Origin: Hallerella sp964587155
Lineage (GTDB): Bacteria > Fibrobacterota > Fibrobacteria > Fibrobacterales > Fibrobacteraceae
DNA length: 64,000 nt
Direction of reading: 5' to 3'
NCBI GenBank assembly: GCA_964587155.1
Contig: CAZPKF010000013.1
Location: forward strand, 13,262 to 77,261
The position numbers and the translations under genes are program-made. The notes under the pieces were generated by a model. That model was not told the DNA's origin. It made no database searches and worked only from the letters and a program-made list of their open reading frames with translations. Every line of letters starts with the position of its first letter. Position 1 is the first letter of the stretch. Positions 50,636-59,209 of this stretch are shown here, piece by piece.

Positions 50636-52906
50636 TTATTTGGAAAAACGCAGACTTTGAACGCCGCGGGGCGTTTTCCCCATCAAGATATAATTTCCCG
50701 AAGACAAGCTAGAAATGGGAACTGCTGTAAATCCGGCAGACACATTCAGTGAAAAAAGAATTTGTCCTTTCAAATCCGCAACAGACAACCGATGCATTCC
50801 CTGAGGAACCCGGACTTTCAGGCAGTCACCATCCCGGAAGACCTCTAAATTCCCCGGTAAACGGACAAATTTCTGCAAGGCGGCGCTCTCTTCCAAATCA
50901 TACCAAGTCGCGCCGCTGATGTCGTCCGTCGCTTCGGGCTGCGGCGCTGTACGGTTCGCCCCGTAATTTGCATCCGAAAGCATTCCATCATCAACCATGC
51001 CGTAAAAAACGCCTTTGGAAATCGTTTGCGTAAAATTATTTTCCAAGTCCCCTCGCAATTCCGCCGTTCCATTGACCGTTTTGTCTGCCAAAGCCCACAT
51101 GACACCGTAAACCTTTGCACTGCCCGAAATGGAACTGTTGACAATAACGGACAGAGCGCCCACGTTTGCGTTGTCGGAGATGCTTCCGCCGACAAGCCAC
51201 GCATCGTCTTCGAGAACGGCGCTTCCACTGATTGTTCCCGACGAGACTAGCGCACGTCCACGGACAACGGCCTTGCCGTCAATCTTTCCACCATCGATGA
51301 CGGCGAAATCTTCTATCCGGGCTTCCCCACCGACTGTTCCTCCGTTGACGACCGCATCCGGCCCAACATAAGCCGTTGCAGCGACGCTCGCCCCGGTGCG
51401 GACCCAACCGCCGCCGTTTTGATGCCGCGTATAATCCGAAAGATTTTCAGGAACCCAGGCGCCGGATTGGAAACCTTCCGGTTTGCCGTTCACTATTTCG
51501 ACCATGTAAGGGTAACGGTAAATGCTGTAATAAAACTGATCCCAGAGAATCGTGTGCATTTGATACGGAGTCGCCGCGACTGTCAGCCAAATTGCCTTAT
51601 CTCCAGGCTTTGTTTCGATTTGCAAATTTCCCGCCGTGTCCAGTTTCATTTCACTATACCGCGGAATTCCGTCTTCCCCTTCGGCGACAAGCCCAAATGC
51701 CCATTGACTAGCCGCCTCCGGAATCGTGTCCGGCGACATGTTGCACCACATATAAACTTTGTCGTAATAATCCGTATTGGTGCTGAAACAGGCGTAGCCG
51801 TTGACCGTTTTTTGATGTTGGACGATTCCGCGGAATTTGACAGTCACCGTTCCCAAAGAATCAGGATAAATGCGGACCAAATTATACCCAAAACGCTGGG
51901 GAGCCCAGTAACTTGGCGAAATGTAACGGTTGTGCGCAGAATCCAGCAAGTTCAACATCGTCACTCTCGGATGCCTGCGGTAAAGATCGCCCCATCCGCC
52001 CGCAGTTCGGCGCGTCGCCAGTTCGTAATCCCCCCACGTTTTCTTGTATAGCGTCTTTTTTGCCGGCGCATATTCAAGCGTCGCATTTTTCATGGCAAAA
52101 CGTCCAAATTGACGATTCAACGAATCGAGGTTCCAACCATAAGCCATCAACATGGCGCTGAAAGGCGTTTGGTGCATCCGCGCTTCGGAACCATCATCCC
52201 GAACAGATTCTGTCCAAATGCGGTTGACTTTCGCCGCACCCACGTAACCTCCGCCAAAAACTTCTTTGAGGTGTTCAAAAAATTGCCAGTTGCAATAGCG
52301 GTCACGTGTCGAACCGTAATAAAGATAAGGAAAATTGATAAGCGCCTCGGAGCAGTAATGCGCGTCAGTTGGGTAAACCTGATGCGCCATCCAGTTCGCA
52401 TGCGATTCCGCAATCCATCCCGTATGCGAATTGTTCCCCATCCATCCGGCAACGCCCTGGAGGCCGTGAGCGTATTCATGCGCAAGTCCCCAATTATCCG
52501 AAAGCGAAGAGCTTCCTATCCAAAGTCCCGGAGAACATTCTCCATTTAAACACGCTTCATCGTTAGTGCCCCCATAAAGCGCACCCATCTGGGAACCGTC
52601 GAATATGTAAGCGACGCTTTTGAACTTGGAACTGGCGGAACCGGGCTGGGGATACATCCATTTCAAGGAATCGTGATAAATAGAAAAAATGTTTTCCAAC
52701 GTCGCCAGGGCGGCTTCTGCATCCGCCGAAGAAACGGACACGTTGTTCGCCGTCCCGTTGTCAAAAGTCGCCTTTTTGCAAATTTCAAAATGTGAAGAAG
52801 ACGCCAAAAGCCGATGCCCCCTTGATTCACACACGCCATTCCACGTAATGGTTTCCGCAGATGAAAGTCCCAACGCCAACGCAACCAACATTCCGAAACG
52901 CTTCAC
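50636..52906 (-). CDS. DUF6055-like secreted protein with HExxH motif and sorting tail
   Basis: About 757 residues. The GTG at 52906 follows AAGGAGG and begins a signal peptide (VKRFGMLVALALGLSSA). The N-terminal half contains WGLAHEYAHGLQGVAGWMG and, about 15 residues later, WIAESHANWMAH, a gluzincin-like zinc site (HExxH ... E), as in secreted DUF6055 proteins. From about 490 to 620 a repeated ScSxxAxVxG-type pattern (ARIEDFAVIDGGKIDGKAVV) suggests a left-handed beta-helix. The last ~75 residues (LPGNLEVFRDGDCLKVRV to LRFSK) match the tail of the GH74 enzyme. Peptidase activity is inferred from the motif alone. Confidence 0.65.
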   Translation of the reverse strand: MKRFGMLVALALGLSSAETITWNGVCESRGHRLLASSSHFEICKKATFDNGTANNVSVSSADAEAALATLENIFSIYHDSLKWMYPQPGSASSKFKSVAYIFDGSQMGALYGGTNDEACLNGECSPGLWIGSSSLSDNWGLAHEYAHGLQGVAGWMGNNSHTGWIAESHANWMAHQVYPTDAHYCSEALINFPYLYYGSTRDRYCNWQFFEHLKEVFGGGYVGAAKVNRIWTESVRDDGSEARMHQTPFSAMLMAYGWNLDSLNRQFGRFAMKNATLEYAPAKKTLYKKTWGDYELATRRTAGGWGDLYRRHPRVTMLNLLDSAHNRYISPSYWAPQRFGYNLVRIYPDSLGTVTVKFRGIVQHQKTVNGYACFSTNTDYYDKVYMWCNMSPDTIPEAASQWAFGLVAEGEDGIPRYSEMKLDTAGNLQIETKPGDKAIWLTVAATPYQMHTILWDQFYYSIYRYPYMVEIVNGKPEGFQSGAWVPENLSDYTRHQNGGGWVRTGASVAATAYVGPDAVVNGGTVGGEARIEDFAVIDGGKIDGKAVVRGRALVSSGTISGSAVLEDDAWLVGGSISDNANVGALSVIVNSSISGSAKVYGVMWALADKTVNGTAELRGDLENNFTQTISKGVFYGMVDDGMLSDANYGANRTAPQPEATDDISGATWYDLEESAALQKFVRLPGNLEVFRDGDCLKVRVPQGMHRLSVADLKGQILFSLNVSAGFTAVPISSLSSGNYILMGKTPRGVQSLRFSK

Positions 52907-53035
52907 AAGGCCTCCTTCGCCTAAATCTACAGACAATCTATTTGAATTTTCCATTCGCAAACGCACTACGTCCGGAAAAGCGTGTTATCTCCGTGTAAAA
53001 AGGTCTCCGATTTTTGCAATATCTATTTTATTACC

Positions 53036-54619
53036 ATGTCCAAAAAGCGGAAAATCAGGCTTCAAAAACGCAAGATTTCAACGATTCTGCTTTACAGCCG
53101 GATCGTTCTCATCGTCGTAATGTTAATCATCCAGCTGATTTATTACATCCACTTTTGCCTTTGGATTTCCCCGAATGCGGAATACTTCCTCACGGTAAGC
53201 ATCGCCGCAAGCGTCCTCTTCGCCTTTTACCTGGTGAATTCCAAACAAAAGACGGATTTCAAAATGGCGTGGATGCTGCCCGTGCTGCTATTCCCCATCG
53301 CCGCGATTCCCCTTTACTTTTTGACGCGTTACAATCGCGGGCGGAGGCGCATCCAGAAAAAGATAGCCCAAACGAAATCGGTCACCAACAGGCATACGGC
53401 TTATCTCGACTGCGAAATGGGATATTCAACCATCCGAGAATACCCGGAAATCCGCGACTTGGCCGCCTACCTGCGAAGCGAAGAACATTTTCCGGGATTC
53501 ACGCAAAACCGCACAGACTATTACCCAAGCGGAGAGGCCGCTTTCCCCGCCATGATAGAAGAATTGAAAAAGGCCGAGCGATTCATCTTTTTGGACTACT
53601 TCATCATCGACATCGGTTCCATGTGGAATCGGATTTTGAACATCCTCGCCGAAAAAGCGGCAAAGGGCGTACGGGTCCGCGTTCTATTCGACAGCATCGG
53701 ATCGGTGAGCATCGCCTCGCGGAGATTCCGGAAGACGCTTTCCGATTTGGGGATAGAAGTCCGGGAATTCATGCCGATGATTCCCGTCTTCAACATGAGC
53801 CTGAACAACCGCGACCACCACAAAATCATGGACATCGACGGTCGCGTCGTATTTACGGGTGGAGTCAACCTCACCGATGAATACATCAACCTGGAACATC
53901 GTCGTTTCGCCTATTGGAAAGATTGCGTTCTCCGGATAGAAGGCTCTTCCGCCATTTCGTTCACCAAAATGTTCCTGCAAATTTGGCATACGCAAGAACG
54001 AAACGTGACTGGCCTCGAAGAGGATTGTGCGGAATTTTTGCAGGTCCATTACAAAAAATTCCCGGTTCAGGGTGCAGTGTTCCCCTATGCCGATGACGAT
54101 TACAATTCACAGGAACTGGCCCAAAACGTCTACGCCTACATTCTCGGAAAAGCCGAAAAATACGTTCACATTGTATCCCCATATTTAATTTTAGACGAAA
54201 CCATGGCGAATGCGCTCATTTTTGCCGCCGAACGCGGAATCGATGTCAGCATCGTAATTCCCGCCGCCTACGACCATTACATCGTACACTGCGTCGGGAT
54301 GCGGTTCGCCAAAACGTTAATTCAGCACGGCGTGCGCATTTACCTTTACCAAAACGGATTCATCCATTCGAAGATTTTTGTCGCCGACAATACCATGGGA
54401 ACCATCGGATCGGTGAACCTCGATTACCGCAGCTTTTATTACCACTTCGAATGCGGTGCGTTTTTGTATCAAACGCAAACCTTAGCGGACATTGAAGCGG
54501 ATTTCGAAAAAATCCGCTCCGAAAGCCTGGAACTGACTTTGGAAACGTACCGGAACCACATTCCACGCTTCCGCAGGCCAGTTGGCTGGCTCTGCAAAAT
54601 CGCCGCACCGATGCTTTGA
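53036..54619 (+). CDS. cls: Cardiolipin synthase (phospholipase D family)
   Basis: Joins two phosphatidylglycerols to make cardiolipin at the inner membrane. 527 residues starting at the ATG 53036; TATTTTAT lies four bases before it. Two N-terminal membrane helices (VLIVVMLIIQLIYYIHF and MLPVLLFPIAAIPLYFL) precede two complete HKD sites: NRDHHKIMDIDGRVVFTGG (about 261) and FIHSKIFVADNTMGTIGSVN (about 443). The order and spacing match bacterial ClsA-type enzymes. It is convergent with the IMP cyclohydrolase gene, one base apart. Confidence 0.93.
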   Translation: MSKKRKIRLQKRKISTILLYSRIVLIVVMLIIQLIYYIHFCLWISPNAEYFLTVSIAASVLFAFYLVNSKQKTDFKMAWMLPVLLFPIAAIPLYFLTRYNRGRRRIQKKIAQTKSVTNRHTAYLDCEMGYSTIREYPEIRDLAAYLRSEEHFPGFTQNRTDYYPSGEAAFPAMIEELKKAERFIFLDYFIIDIGSMWNRILNILAEKAAKGVRVRVLFDSIGSVSIASRRFRKTLSDLGIEVREFMPMIPVFNMSLNNRDHHKIMDIDGRVVFTGGVNLTDEYINLEHRRFAYWKDCVLRIEGSSAISFTKMFLQIWHTQERNVTGLEEDCAEFLQVHYKKFPVQGAVFPYADDDYNSQELAQNVYAYILGKAEKYVHIVSPYLILDETMANALIFAAERGIDVSIVIPAAYDHYIVHCVGMRFAKTLIQHGVRIYLYQNGFIHSKIFVADNTMGTIGSVNLDYRSFYYHFECGAFLYQTQTLADIEADFEKIRSESLELTLETYRNHIPRFRRPVGWLCKIAAPML

Positions 54620-54620
54620 C

Positions 54621-55352
54621 TTACGCCAGTTTGTTGCGGATGAACGTCTTTGCCGCAAAGGATTCCTTGTCAATCCATTTCACCAACAGGGAAACTTTGT
54701 TGTCCGCATTCAAGGCGTTCCAATACGCGTCGAGAGTCTTTTCCGCGGAATCGAATATCGGCATCCACTGCGGAACGCCTGCAAAGGAAGGAATTGGACT
54801 GCCGTCCGTCACATAAGTCGAAACGAAATGTCCTAATCCGGGAAGGGATTTTTCATACCCGAACGTTTCGCGGATGCAGCCGGCGTTTTCCGTATTGTCT
54901 TCGGACTTGAGAACCGAAAGTTGATAAACGTAAGGCGCCGGGTAGCGGTAAGTGATGCCGGAAATGCGCGGTGTGAAATTCGGAGCATCGTCTTCGTATT
55001 CCCGGGTGGCAAGCGCACTTTCAAAAGTGCCCCCTAGACGCAACGCATCGTAAACGGTATCGGTCTGGTCTCCGTTCGTGATAATGTGGGCAGCGGGCAA
55101 ATGCCTTGCCGGATAATAAATGATGAGATGCGGATCGGTGAGTTTGCTTTCGTCGAACGCTTTCGTTTTGACAAAACCCGAATCTTCCAGTTCAAAAATC
55201 CGGTTCCGGCTGTTCACGCTGCGGCCCATGATCCAGTAAACCTGCACGAGGAACTTGCCATCGGGAGACGTTCCAAGCACGATGCCGCGGCCCGGATAAG
55301 GATTCCGGGAAAGGGTTTCAAAATTTTCTTGTGCCTTGATAGCGTAATCCAT
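54621..55352 (-). CDS. IMP cyclohydrolase, PurO type
   Basis: A 243-residue protein whose sequence (LSRNPYPGRGIVLGTSPDG, IMGRSVNSRNRIF, LIIYYPARHLPAAHIITNGDQTDTVYDAL, PNFTPRISGITY) fits the PurO-like IMP cyclohydrolase family, which closes the purine ring to IMP. PurO was first described in archaea; bacterial homologues occur in anaerobes. The usual bacterial enzyme is the bifunctional PurH. AGAGG precedes the ATG, and TACATTTG lies at 55381-55388 upstream. No other pur genes are in the window. Confidence 0.8.
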   Translation of the reverse strand: MDYAIKAQENFETLSRNPYPGRGIVLGTSPDGKFLVQVYWIMGRSVNSRNRIFELEDSGFVKTKAFDESKLTDPHLIIYYPARHLPAAHIITNGDQTDTVYDALRLGGTFESALATREYEDDAPNFTPRISGITYRYPAPYVYQLSVLKSEDNTENAGCIRETFGYEKSLPGLGHFVSTYVTDGSPIPSFAGVPQWMPIFDSAEKTLDAYWNALNADNKVSLLVKWIDKESFAAKTFIRNKLA

Positions 55353-55458
55353 GGAAAACCTCTTGATGTGTGTTTTATCGCAAATGTAGAAATTGATACC
55401 GGAAAAGACAAAAACCGCCGGAAAATCCGGCGGTTTCAGAAGTTTCCCCGTAGAAGGA

Positions 55459-57480
55459 TTATTCGAACGGAATCAGTTCCACGCGACGGTTCTGGGCGCG
55501 CCCCGCTTTGGTGTCGTTCGTCGTCAGCGGCATGCTGGCCCCGAATCCCTTGGCGCGCAGGCGCTCCTTGGCGACTCCCTTGCGAACGAGGTATTCCACT
55601 ACCGCATTTGCGCGGTCCTGGCTCAACTTTTCGTTCTTGTGGTCAGAGCCCGTATTGTCCGTATGCCCCTGCACTTCGAGATTCGCATTTTTGAATTTAT
55701 TCATCAAATCGGCGATGTCGTTCAAAGTCGCGTAACTCTTTTCCGTGAGCTGCGAAGAATTCGTTTTGAACGCGATGCCTTTTTTCAACTGGTTCAAATC
55801 TTCCTTTTTGTTGATGGGGCAACCGTTCGCATCAACGGCGACTCCGGAAAGGGTGTTCGGGCACTGATCCTTGTCATCGGGAACGCCGTCCTTGTCCGTG
55901 TCACGGACAATCGGGCAGCCGGTCGTATCTACTTCGACACCGGAAGCGGTATTCGGACACAGATCCCTGCCATCGGGAACGCCGTCCTTGTCGAAATCCA
56001 GCGGGCAACCGGTGCTGTCCACTTCGATTCCAGCCTGCGTATTCGGGCAAAGGTCTTTCGAATCGGGAACGCCATCCTTGTCGAAATCCAGTGGGCAACC
56101 GGTGCTGTCCACTTCGATTCCAGCCTGCGTGTTCGGGCAAAGGTCTTTCGAATCGGGAACGCCGTCTCCATCGACATCTTTCAACGTGTCCGCCGCGGCG
56201 CAAATGGCACGTGCAGCAGAATCAAGCGCAGCGGAATCCTTTGCCGCCAAGGCTTTCAATGCGGAATCCGTCGGGCAACCCGTGCTGTCAACGGCAAGTC
56301 CCGCCGCCGTATTCGGGCATTTATCCAAATAATCCGGGATTCCATCCTTGTCGGAATCCAGCGGGCAGCCGGATGCATCGACAGGAGCATTCTTCGGAGT
56401 ATGCGGGCAACGGTCCTTGTCATCGAGGACACCGTCTCCGTCTTCATCCTTATCGCCCAAAACGCCGAAATGGTAAGTCAACAGGGCGACACCGGCAAAA
56501 AGCGGAGTCGGCGCATAGCAATAAGTTGCACGACCACCGTCTTCGTCGATGTAATTAATCATCATGTCGCCGCAACCGCTCATTTCTTCGTCTTCGTCAT
56601 AGCTCAAATTCTTGAATGCGCGGACAGCCACGTCAACGCCTATCGCCAAATCGAAATGATACGGCAAGTGGAAGCGGAGGCCCGGAGTCAAGAGCATCGG
56701 GTCGTTCATCGGATCCACTTCGTATCCCTTGTCTTGCAGACGCATTTCGCCCGAATATTCGAGGAAAACGTCCATCCAGTTCATCGCCATCCAATTCACG
56801 CCGGCGCTGTAAACAAGCGTATTCGGAAGGTTCTTGTCATAAGGATAGAGGAAGCTCGCCTGGAGGTTGAATCGCAGGGGAACGTCAATTTTCGCAAGGT
56901 CGGCGGTACCGACAATACCTGCCGCCAACGCACCGGAATTTGCCGTAAAGGGATGCGTAAATCCGCGGGAATTCAAATACCAGGCGTGACGTGGGCGAAC
57001 GCCGGCACCTTCTTCACCCGTCGGGATATACATATTTAACAGCAACGCCGCATCGAATACGTGCGCCGTATCGAACGGATTGCGGATTTTCACCCACACA
57101 TCCAAATCGCCGCGGCTGGTCGTCCACTGGTTGATGGATCCCGCGGTTCCACCGGCATCGTCGTTTGCGTGTTCGTAATACAAGGGAAGCGCCATGCCGA
57201 AGTCAACGAAGTCCAACAGACCAACGCCGACAAAAATGTTACCGGAAAGCGAAGCGTCCGTTTCGTTATATCCGTGCAAGTTCCCATTCAAGCGGTAAAC
57301 GCCGCCACGGGAAAGCCCCCAAGAATCTAGCGAAAGAGAACCTCCGGCACCGACGACGAAATTTCCCTGTCCGAGAGTCGCCGATGTCACCTGATGCAGT
57401 CCGTCCGAACCGCCCTCAAGACCAGCCTGCGCAAAAGCCAACGCGGCCGTCACCAAGGCTGTCCCCATAATTTTTTTCAT
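55459..57480 (-). CDS. OmpA-family outer-membrane protein with thrombospondin type-3 repeats
   Basis: 673 residues. A signal peptide (MGTALVTAALAFAQA) is followed by a beta-barrel-like region of about 300 residues with alternating aromatic strands, then at least six calcium-binding TSP3 repeats (DKDGVPDSKDLCPNTQAG pattern), then a C-terminal OmpA peptidoglycan-binding domain (LEVQGHTDNTGSDHKNEKLSQDRANAVVEYL ... GFGASMP ... AGRAQNRRVELIPF). It anchors the outer membrane to the cell wall. TATATTTC lies upstream. Two of the repeats are encoded by a near-identical 90-bp duplication. Confidence 0.92.
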   Translation of the reverse strand: MKKIMGTALVTAALAFAQAGLEGGSDGLHQVTSATLGQGNFVVGAGGSLSLDSWGLSRGGVYRLNGNLHGYNETDASLSGNIFVGVGLLDFVDFGMALPLYYEHANDDAGGTAGSINQWTTSRGDLDVWVKIRNPFDTAHVFDAALLLNMYIPTGEEGAGVRPRHAWYLNSRGFTHPFTANSGALAAGIVGTADLAKIDVPLRFNLQASFLYPYDKNLPNTLVYSAGVNWMAMNWMDVFLEYSGEMRLQDKGYEVDPMNDPMLLTPGLRFHLPYHFDLAIGVDVAVRAFKNLSYDEDEEMSGCGDMMINYIDEDGGRATYCYAPTPLFAGVALLTYHFGVLGDKDEDGDGVLDDKDRCPHTPKNAPVDASGCPLDSDKDGIPDYLDKCPNTAAGLAVDSTGCPTDSALKALAAKDSAALDSAARAICAAADTLKDVDGDGVPDSKDLCPNTQAGIEVDSTGCPLDFDKDGVPDSKDLCPNTQAGIEVDSTGCPLDFDKDGVPDGRDLCPNTASGVEVDTTGCPIVRDTDKDGVPDDKDQCPNTLSGVAVDANGCPINKKEDLNQLKKGIAFKTNSSQLTEKSYATLNDIADLMNKFKNANLEVQGHTDNTGSDHKNEKLSQDRANAVVEYLVRKGVAKERLRAKGFGASMPLTTNDTKAGRAQNRRVELIPFE
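55981..56160 (-). repeat. 90-bp tandem duplication in TSP3 region
   Basis: 55981-56070 and 56071-56160 are the same 90-bp unit with three single-base differences, encoding identical 30-residue TSP3 repeats. The high identity points to recent duplication or gene conversion. Confidence 0.9.
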
Positions 57481-57581
57481 GATGTTTCCTCAGCATGTAA
57501 TTTTATGTTGCCGGGAAATATAGCATATTGAACGCTTTTTGACATGTGAAGTATCTCACAGCGTTCAAAAGGCAACGGACA

Positions 57582-58187
57582 TTACAAAGCCGTAGCGAAA
57601 TCCCGGCAAAGCGAAATAAAATACGCATGGAGGCGGGTATCCGCCGAAAGCTCCGGGTGAAAAGTCACGGCAAGTTCCCTTTTGAACTGGACCGCCACAA
57701 TCCGCCCACCGACCGAAGCTAGGACGCGGGTGCCATTTTCGACGCTTTCAATGACAGGCGCCCGAATGAACGTCATGGGGAAGGCTTCTCCGACATTTTC
57801 GATTTTGCCCTCTGCGTAAAAACTCCCCAGCTGCCGTCCATAAGCGTTACGCCGCACCGTCATGGGAAGCGTTCCCAAATGTGCGTCGGAAGCGCCCTCT
57901 ATCCGTTCCGCCAAAAGAATCGCCCCGGCGCACGTACCCAACACGGGCAGCCCCGAACGGATAAATTCCCGCAGCGGTTCGAAAAGTCCAAGGGCACGGA
58001 GGAGCTTTCCTTGGACCGTACTTTCACCGCCCGGGAGCACGATTCCGTCTAATTGGGAGTCCAGATCTTTCCTTTGTCGGATTTCAAACGTTCGAACCCC
58101 CAATCGCTCTAGCATCTGGCGGTGTTCAAGGAATGCCCCCTGCAACGCCAGAACGCCTATCCGCAAAGGCGAATTTTCAGTCGTCAT
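57582..58187 (-). CDS. pdxT: Pyridoxal 5'-phosphate synthase glutaminase subunit
   Basis: Supplies ammonia from glutamine to PdxS. 201 residues with IGVLALQGAFLEHRQMLERLG, LPGGEST, the nucleophile Cys in PVLGTCAGAILLA, and the His/Glu pair in VTFHPELSADTRLH. Its ATG overlaps the pdxS stop by four bases (ATGA), giving tight coupling. The first six residues (MTTENS) are the same as those of pdxS. Confidence 0.95.
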   Translation of the reverse strand: MTTENSPLRIGVLALQGAFLEHRQMLERLGVRTFEIRQRKDLDSQLDGIVLPGGESTVQGKLLRALGLFEPLREFIRSGLPVLGTCAGAILLAERIEGASDAHLGTLPMTVRRNAYGRQLGSFYAEGKIENVGEAFPMTFIRAPVIESVENGTRVLASVGGRIVAVQFKRELAVTFHPELSADTRLHAYFISLCRDFATAL

Positions 58188-59074
58188 TTTCCACGTTCCG
58201 CCATCAAAAGGGAAATTTCCTGTTCATTGATGCCGACCATGGCTTCTCCCAAATCTTCGGAAAGCTTCGCAATGAGATCCGCGTCGGTGAAATTCGTCAC
58301 CGCCTGGACGATGGCCGCAGCCCGCTTCGCCGGATTTCCGGATTTGAAAATGCCGGACCCGACAAAGACACCTTCGGCCCCGAGCTGCATCATCAACGAA
58401 GCATCTGCCGGAGTCGCCACGCCGCCCGCTGCGAAATTCACCACGGGCAATCTTTTGTTGTCATGTACGTAATGCGCTAACGCATAAGATACCTGCAACT
58501 TTTTCGCCGCATCGAAAAGTTCATCTTCGCGAAGGGAGGCCAACTTTGCGATTTCCCCGTTCATCTTTCGCATGTGACGGACAGCCTGCACAATGTCGCC
58601 CGTTCCGGGCTCGCCCTTGGTGCGAATCATCGACGCGCCTTCTTCAATGCGGCGGAGCGCCTCGCCCAAATCCCTCGCACCGCAAACAAACGGCACTTTG
58701 AATTGGCGCTTGTCGATATGGAACGCATCGTCTGCCGGAGAAAGCACCTCGCTTTCATCGATGTAATCGATTTCTATCGCCTGCAAAATCTGGGCTTCTG
58801 CAAAGTGTCCAATCCGGCACTTCGCCATCACGGGAATCGAAACCGCCTGCTGGATGCCCCGAATCATTTTGGGATCGCTCATGCGGGAAACTCCCCCAGC
58901 GGCGCGGATGTCCGCCGGAATCCTTTCCAAGGCCATCACGGCGCACGCCCCCGCGTCTTCCGCAATTTTAGCCTGCTCCGGTGTCGTCACATCCATGATA
59001 ACGCCCCCTTTGAGCATTTGCGCCAAATTCTTGTTCAATCCGTAACGGTCTTCTGCTGAATTCTCTGTCGTCAT
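58184..59074 (-). CDS. pdxS: Pyridoxal 5'-phosphate synthase subunit PdxS
   Basis: Builds PLP from ribose 5-phosphate, glyceraldehyde 3-phosphate and ammonia. About 296 residues from the ATG at 59074, which has AAGGAG upstream; an in-frame codon at 59146 gives an unsupported extension into the regulator region. Motifs: LAQMLKGGVIMDVTTPEQA with the first catalytic Asp, ACAVMALERIPADIR with the first Lys position region, MAKCRIGHFAEAQIL, IDESEVLSPAD, FVCGARDLGEALRRI, GAEGVFVGSGIFKS. All typical of PdxS/Snz. Divergent from pdxR. Confidence 0.96.
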   Translation of the reverse strand: MTTENSAEDRYGLNKNLAQMLKGGVIMDVTTPEQAKIAEDAGACAVMALERIPADIRAAGGVSRMSDPKMIRGIQQAVSIPVMAKCRIGHFAEAQILQAIEIDYIDESEVLSPADDAFHIDKRQFKVPFVCGARDLGEALRRIEEGASMIRTKGEPGTGDIVQAVRHMRKMNGEIAKLASLREDELFDAAKKLQVSYALAHYVHDNKRLPVVNFAAGGVATPADASLMMQLGAEGVFVGSGIFKSGNPAKRAAAIVQAVTNFTDADLIAKLSEDLGEAMVGINEQEISLLMAERGK

Positions 59075-59144
59075 TTTCGACTCCTTTGAATGAGGAACAT
59101 TCCCACATTTCGCAACACAACTTAGACGATTTTCTGATACTTTC

Positions 59145-59196
59145 AAATAGTCAAATTTTTACTATTTTCAAAATGCCAGTCAAAGGTCAGTCAAAG
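59145..59196. promoter_or_regulatory. Candidate PdxR operator region
   Basis: Between the divergent pdxS and pdxR starts lie an inverted repeat, AAATAGT (59145-59151) and ACTATTT (59161-59167), and two direct repeats AGTCAAAG (59178-59185 and 59189-59196) 11 bases apart, one helical turn. MocR-type PdxR proteins are known to bind direct and inverted repeats in this position. Confidence 0.5.
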
Positions 59197-59209
59197 TTCA
59201 GGAACTTTT

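Noticed and set aside
55393..57039. Plus-strand open frame of about 548 codons
   Set aside because: It lies opposite the OmpA/TSP3 gene; the repeat-rich codons there create a long open antisense frame with no recognisable domain.
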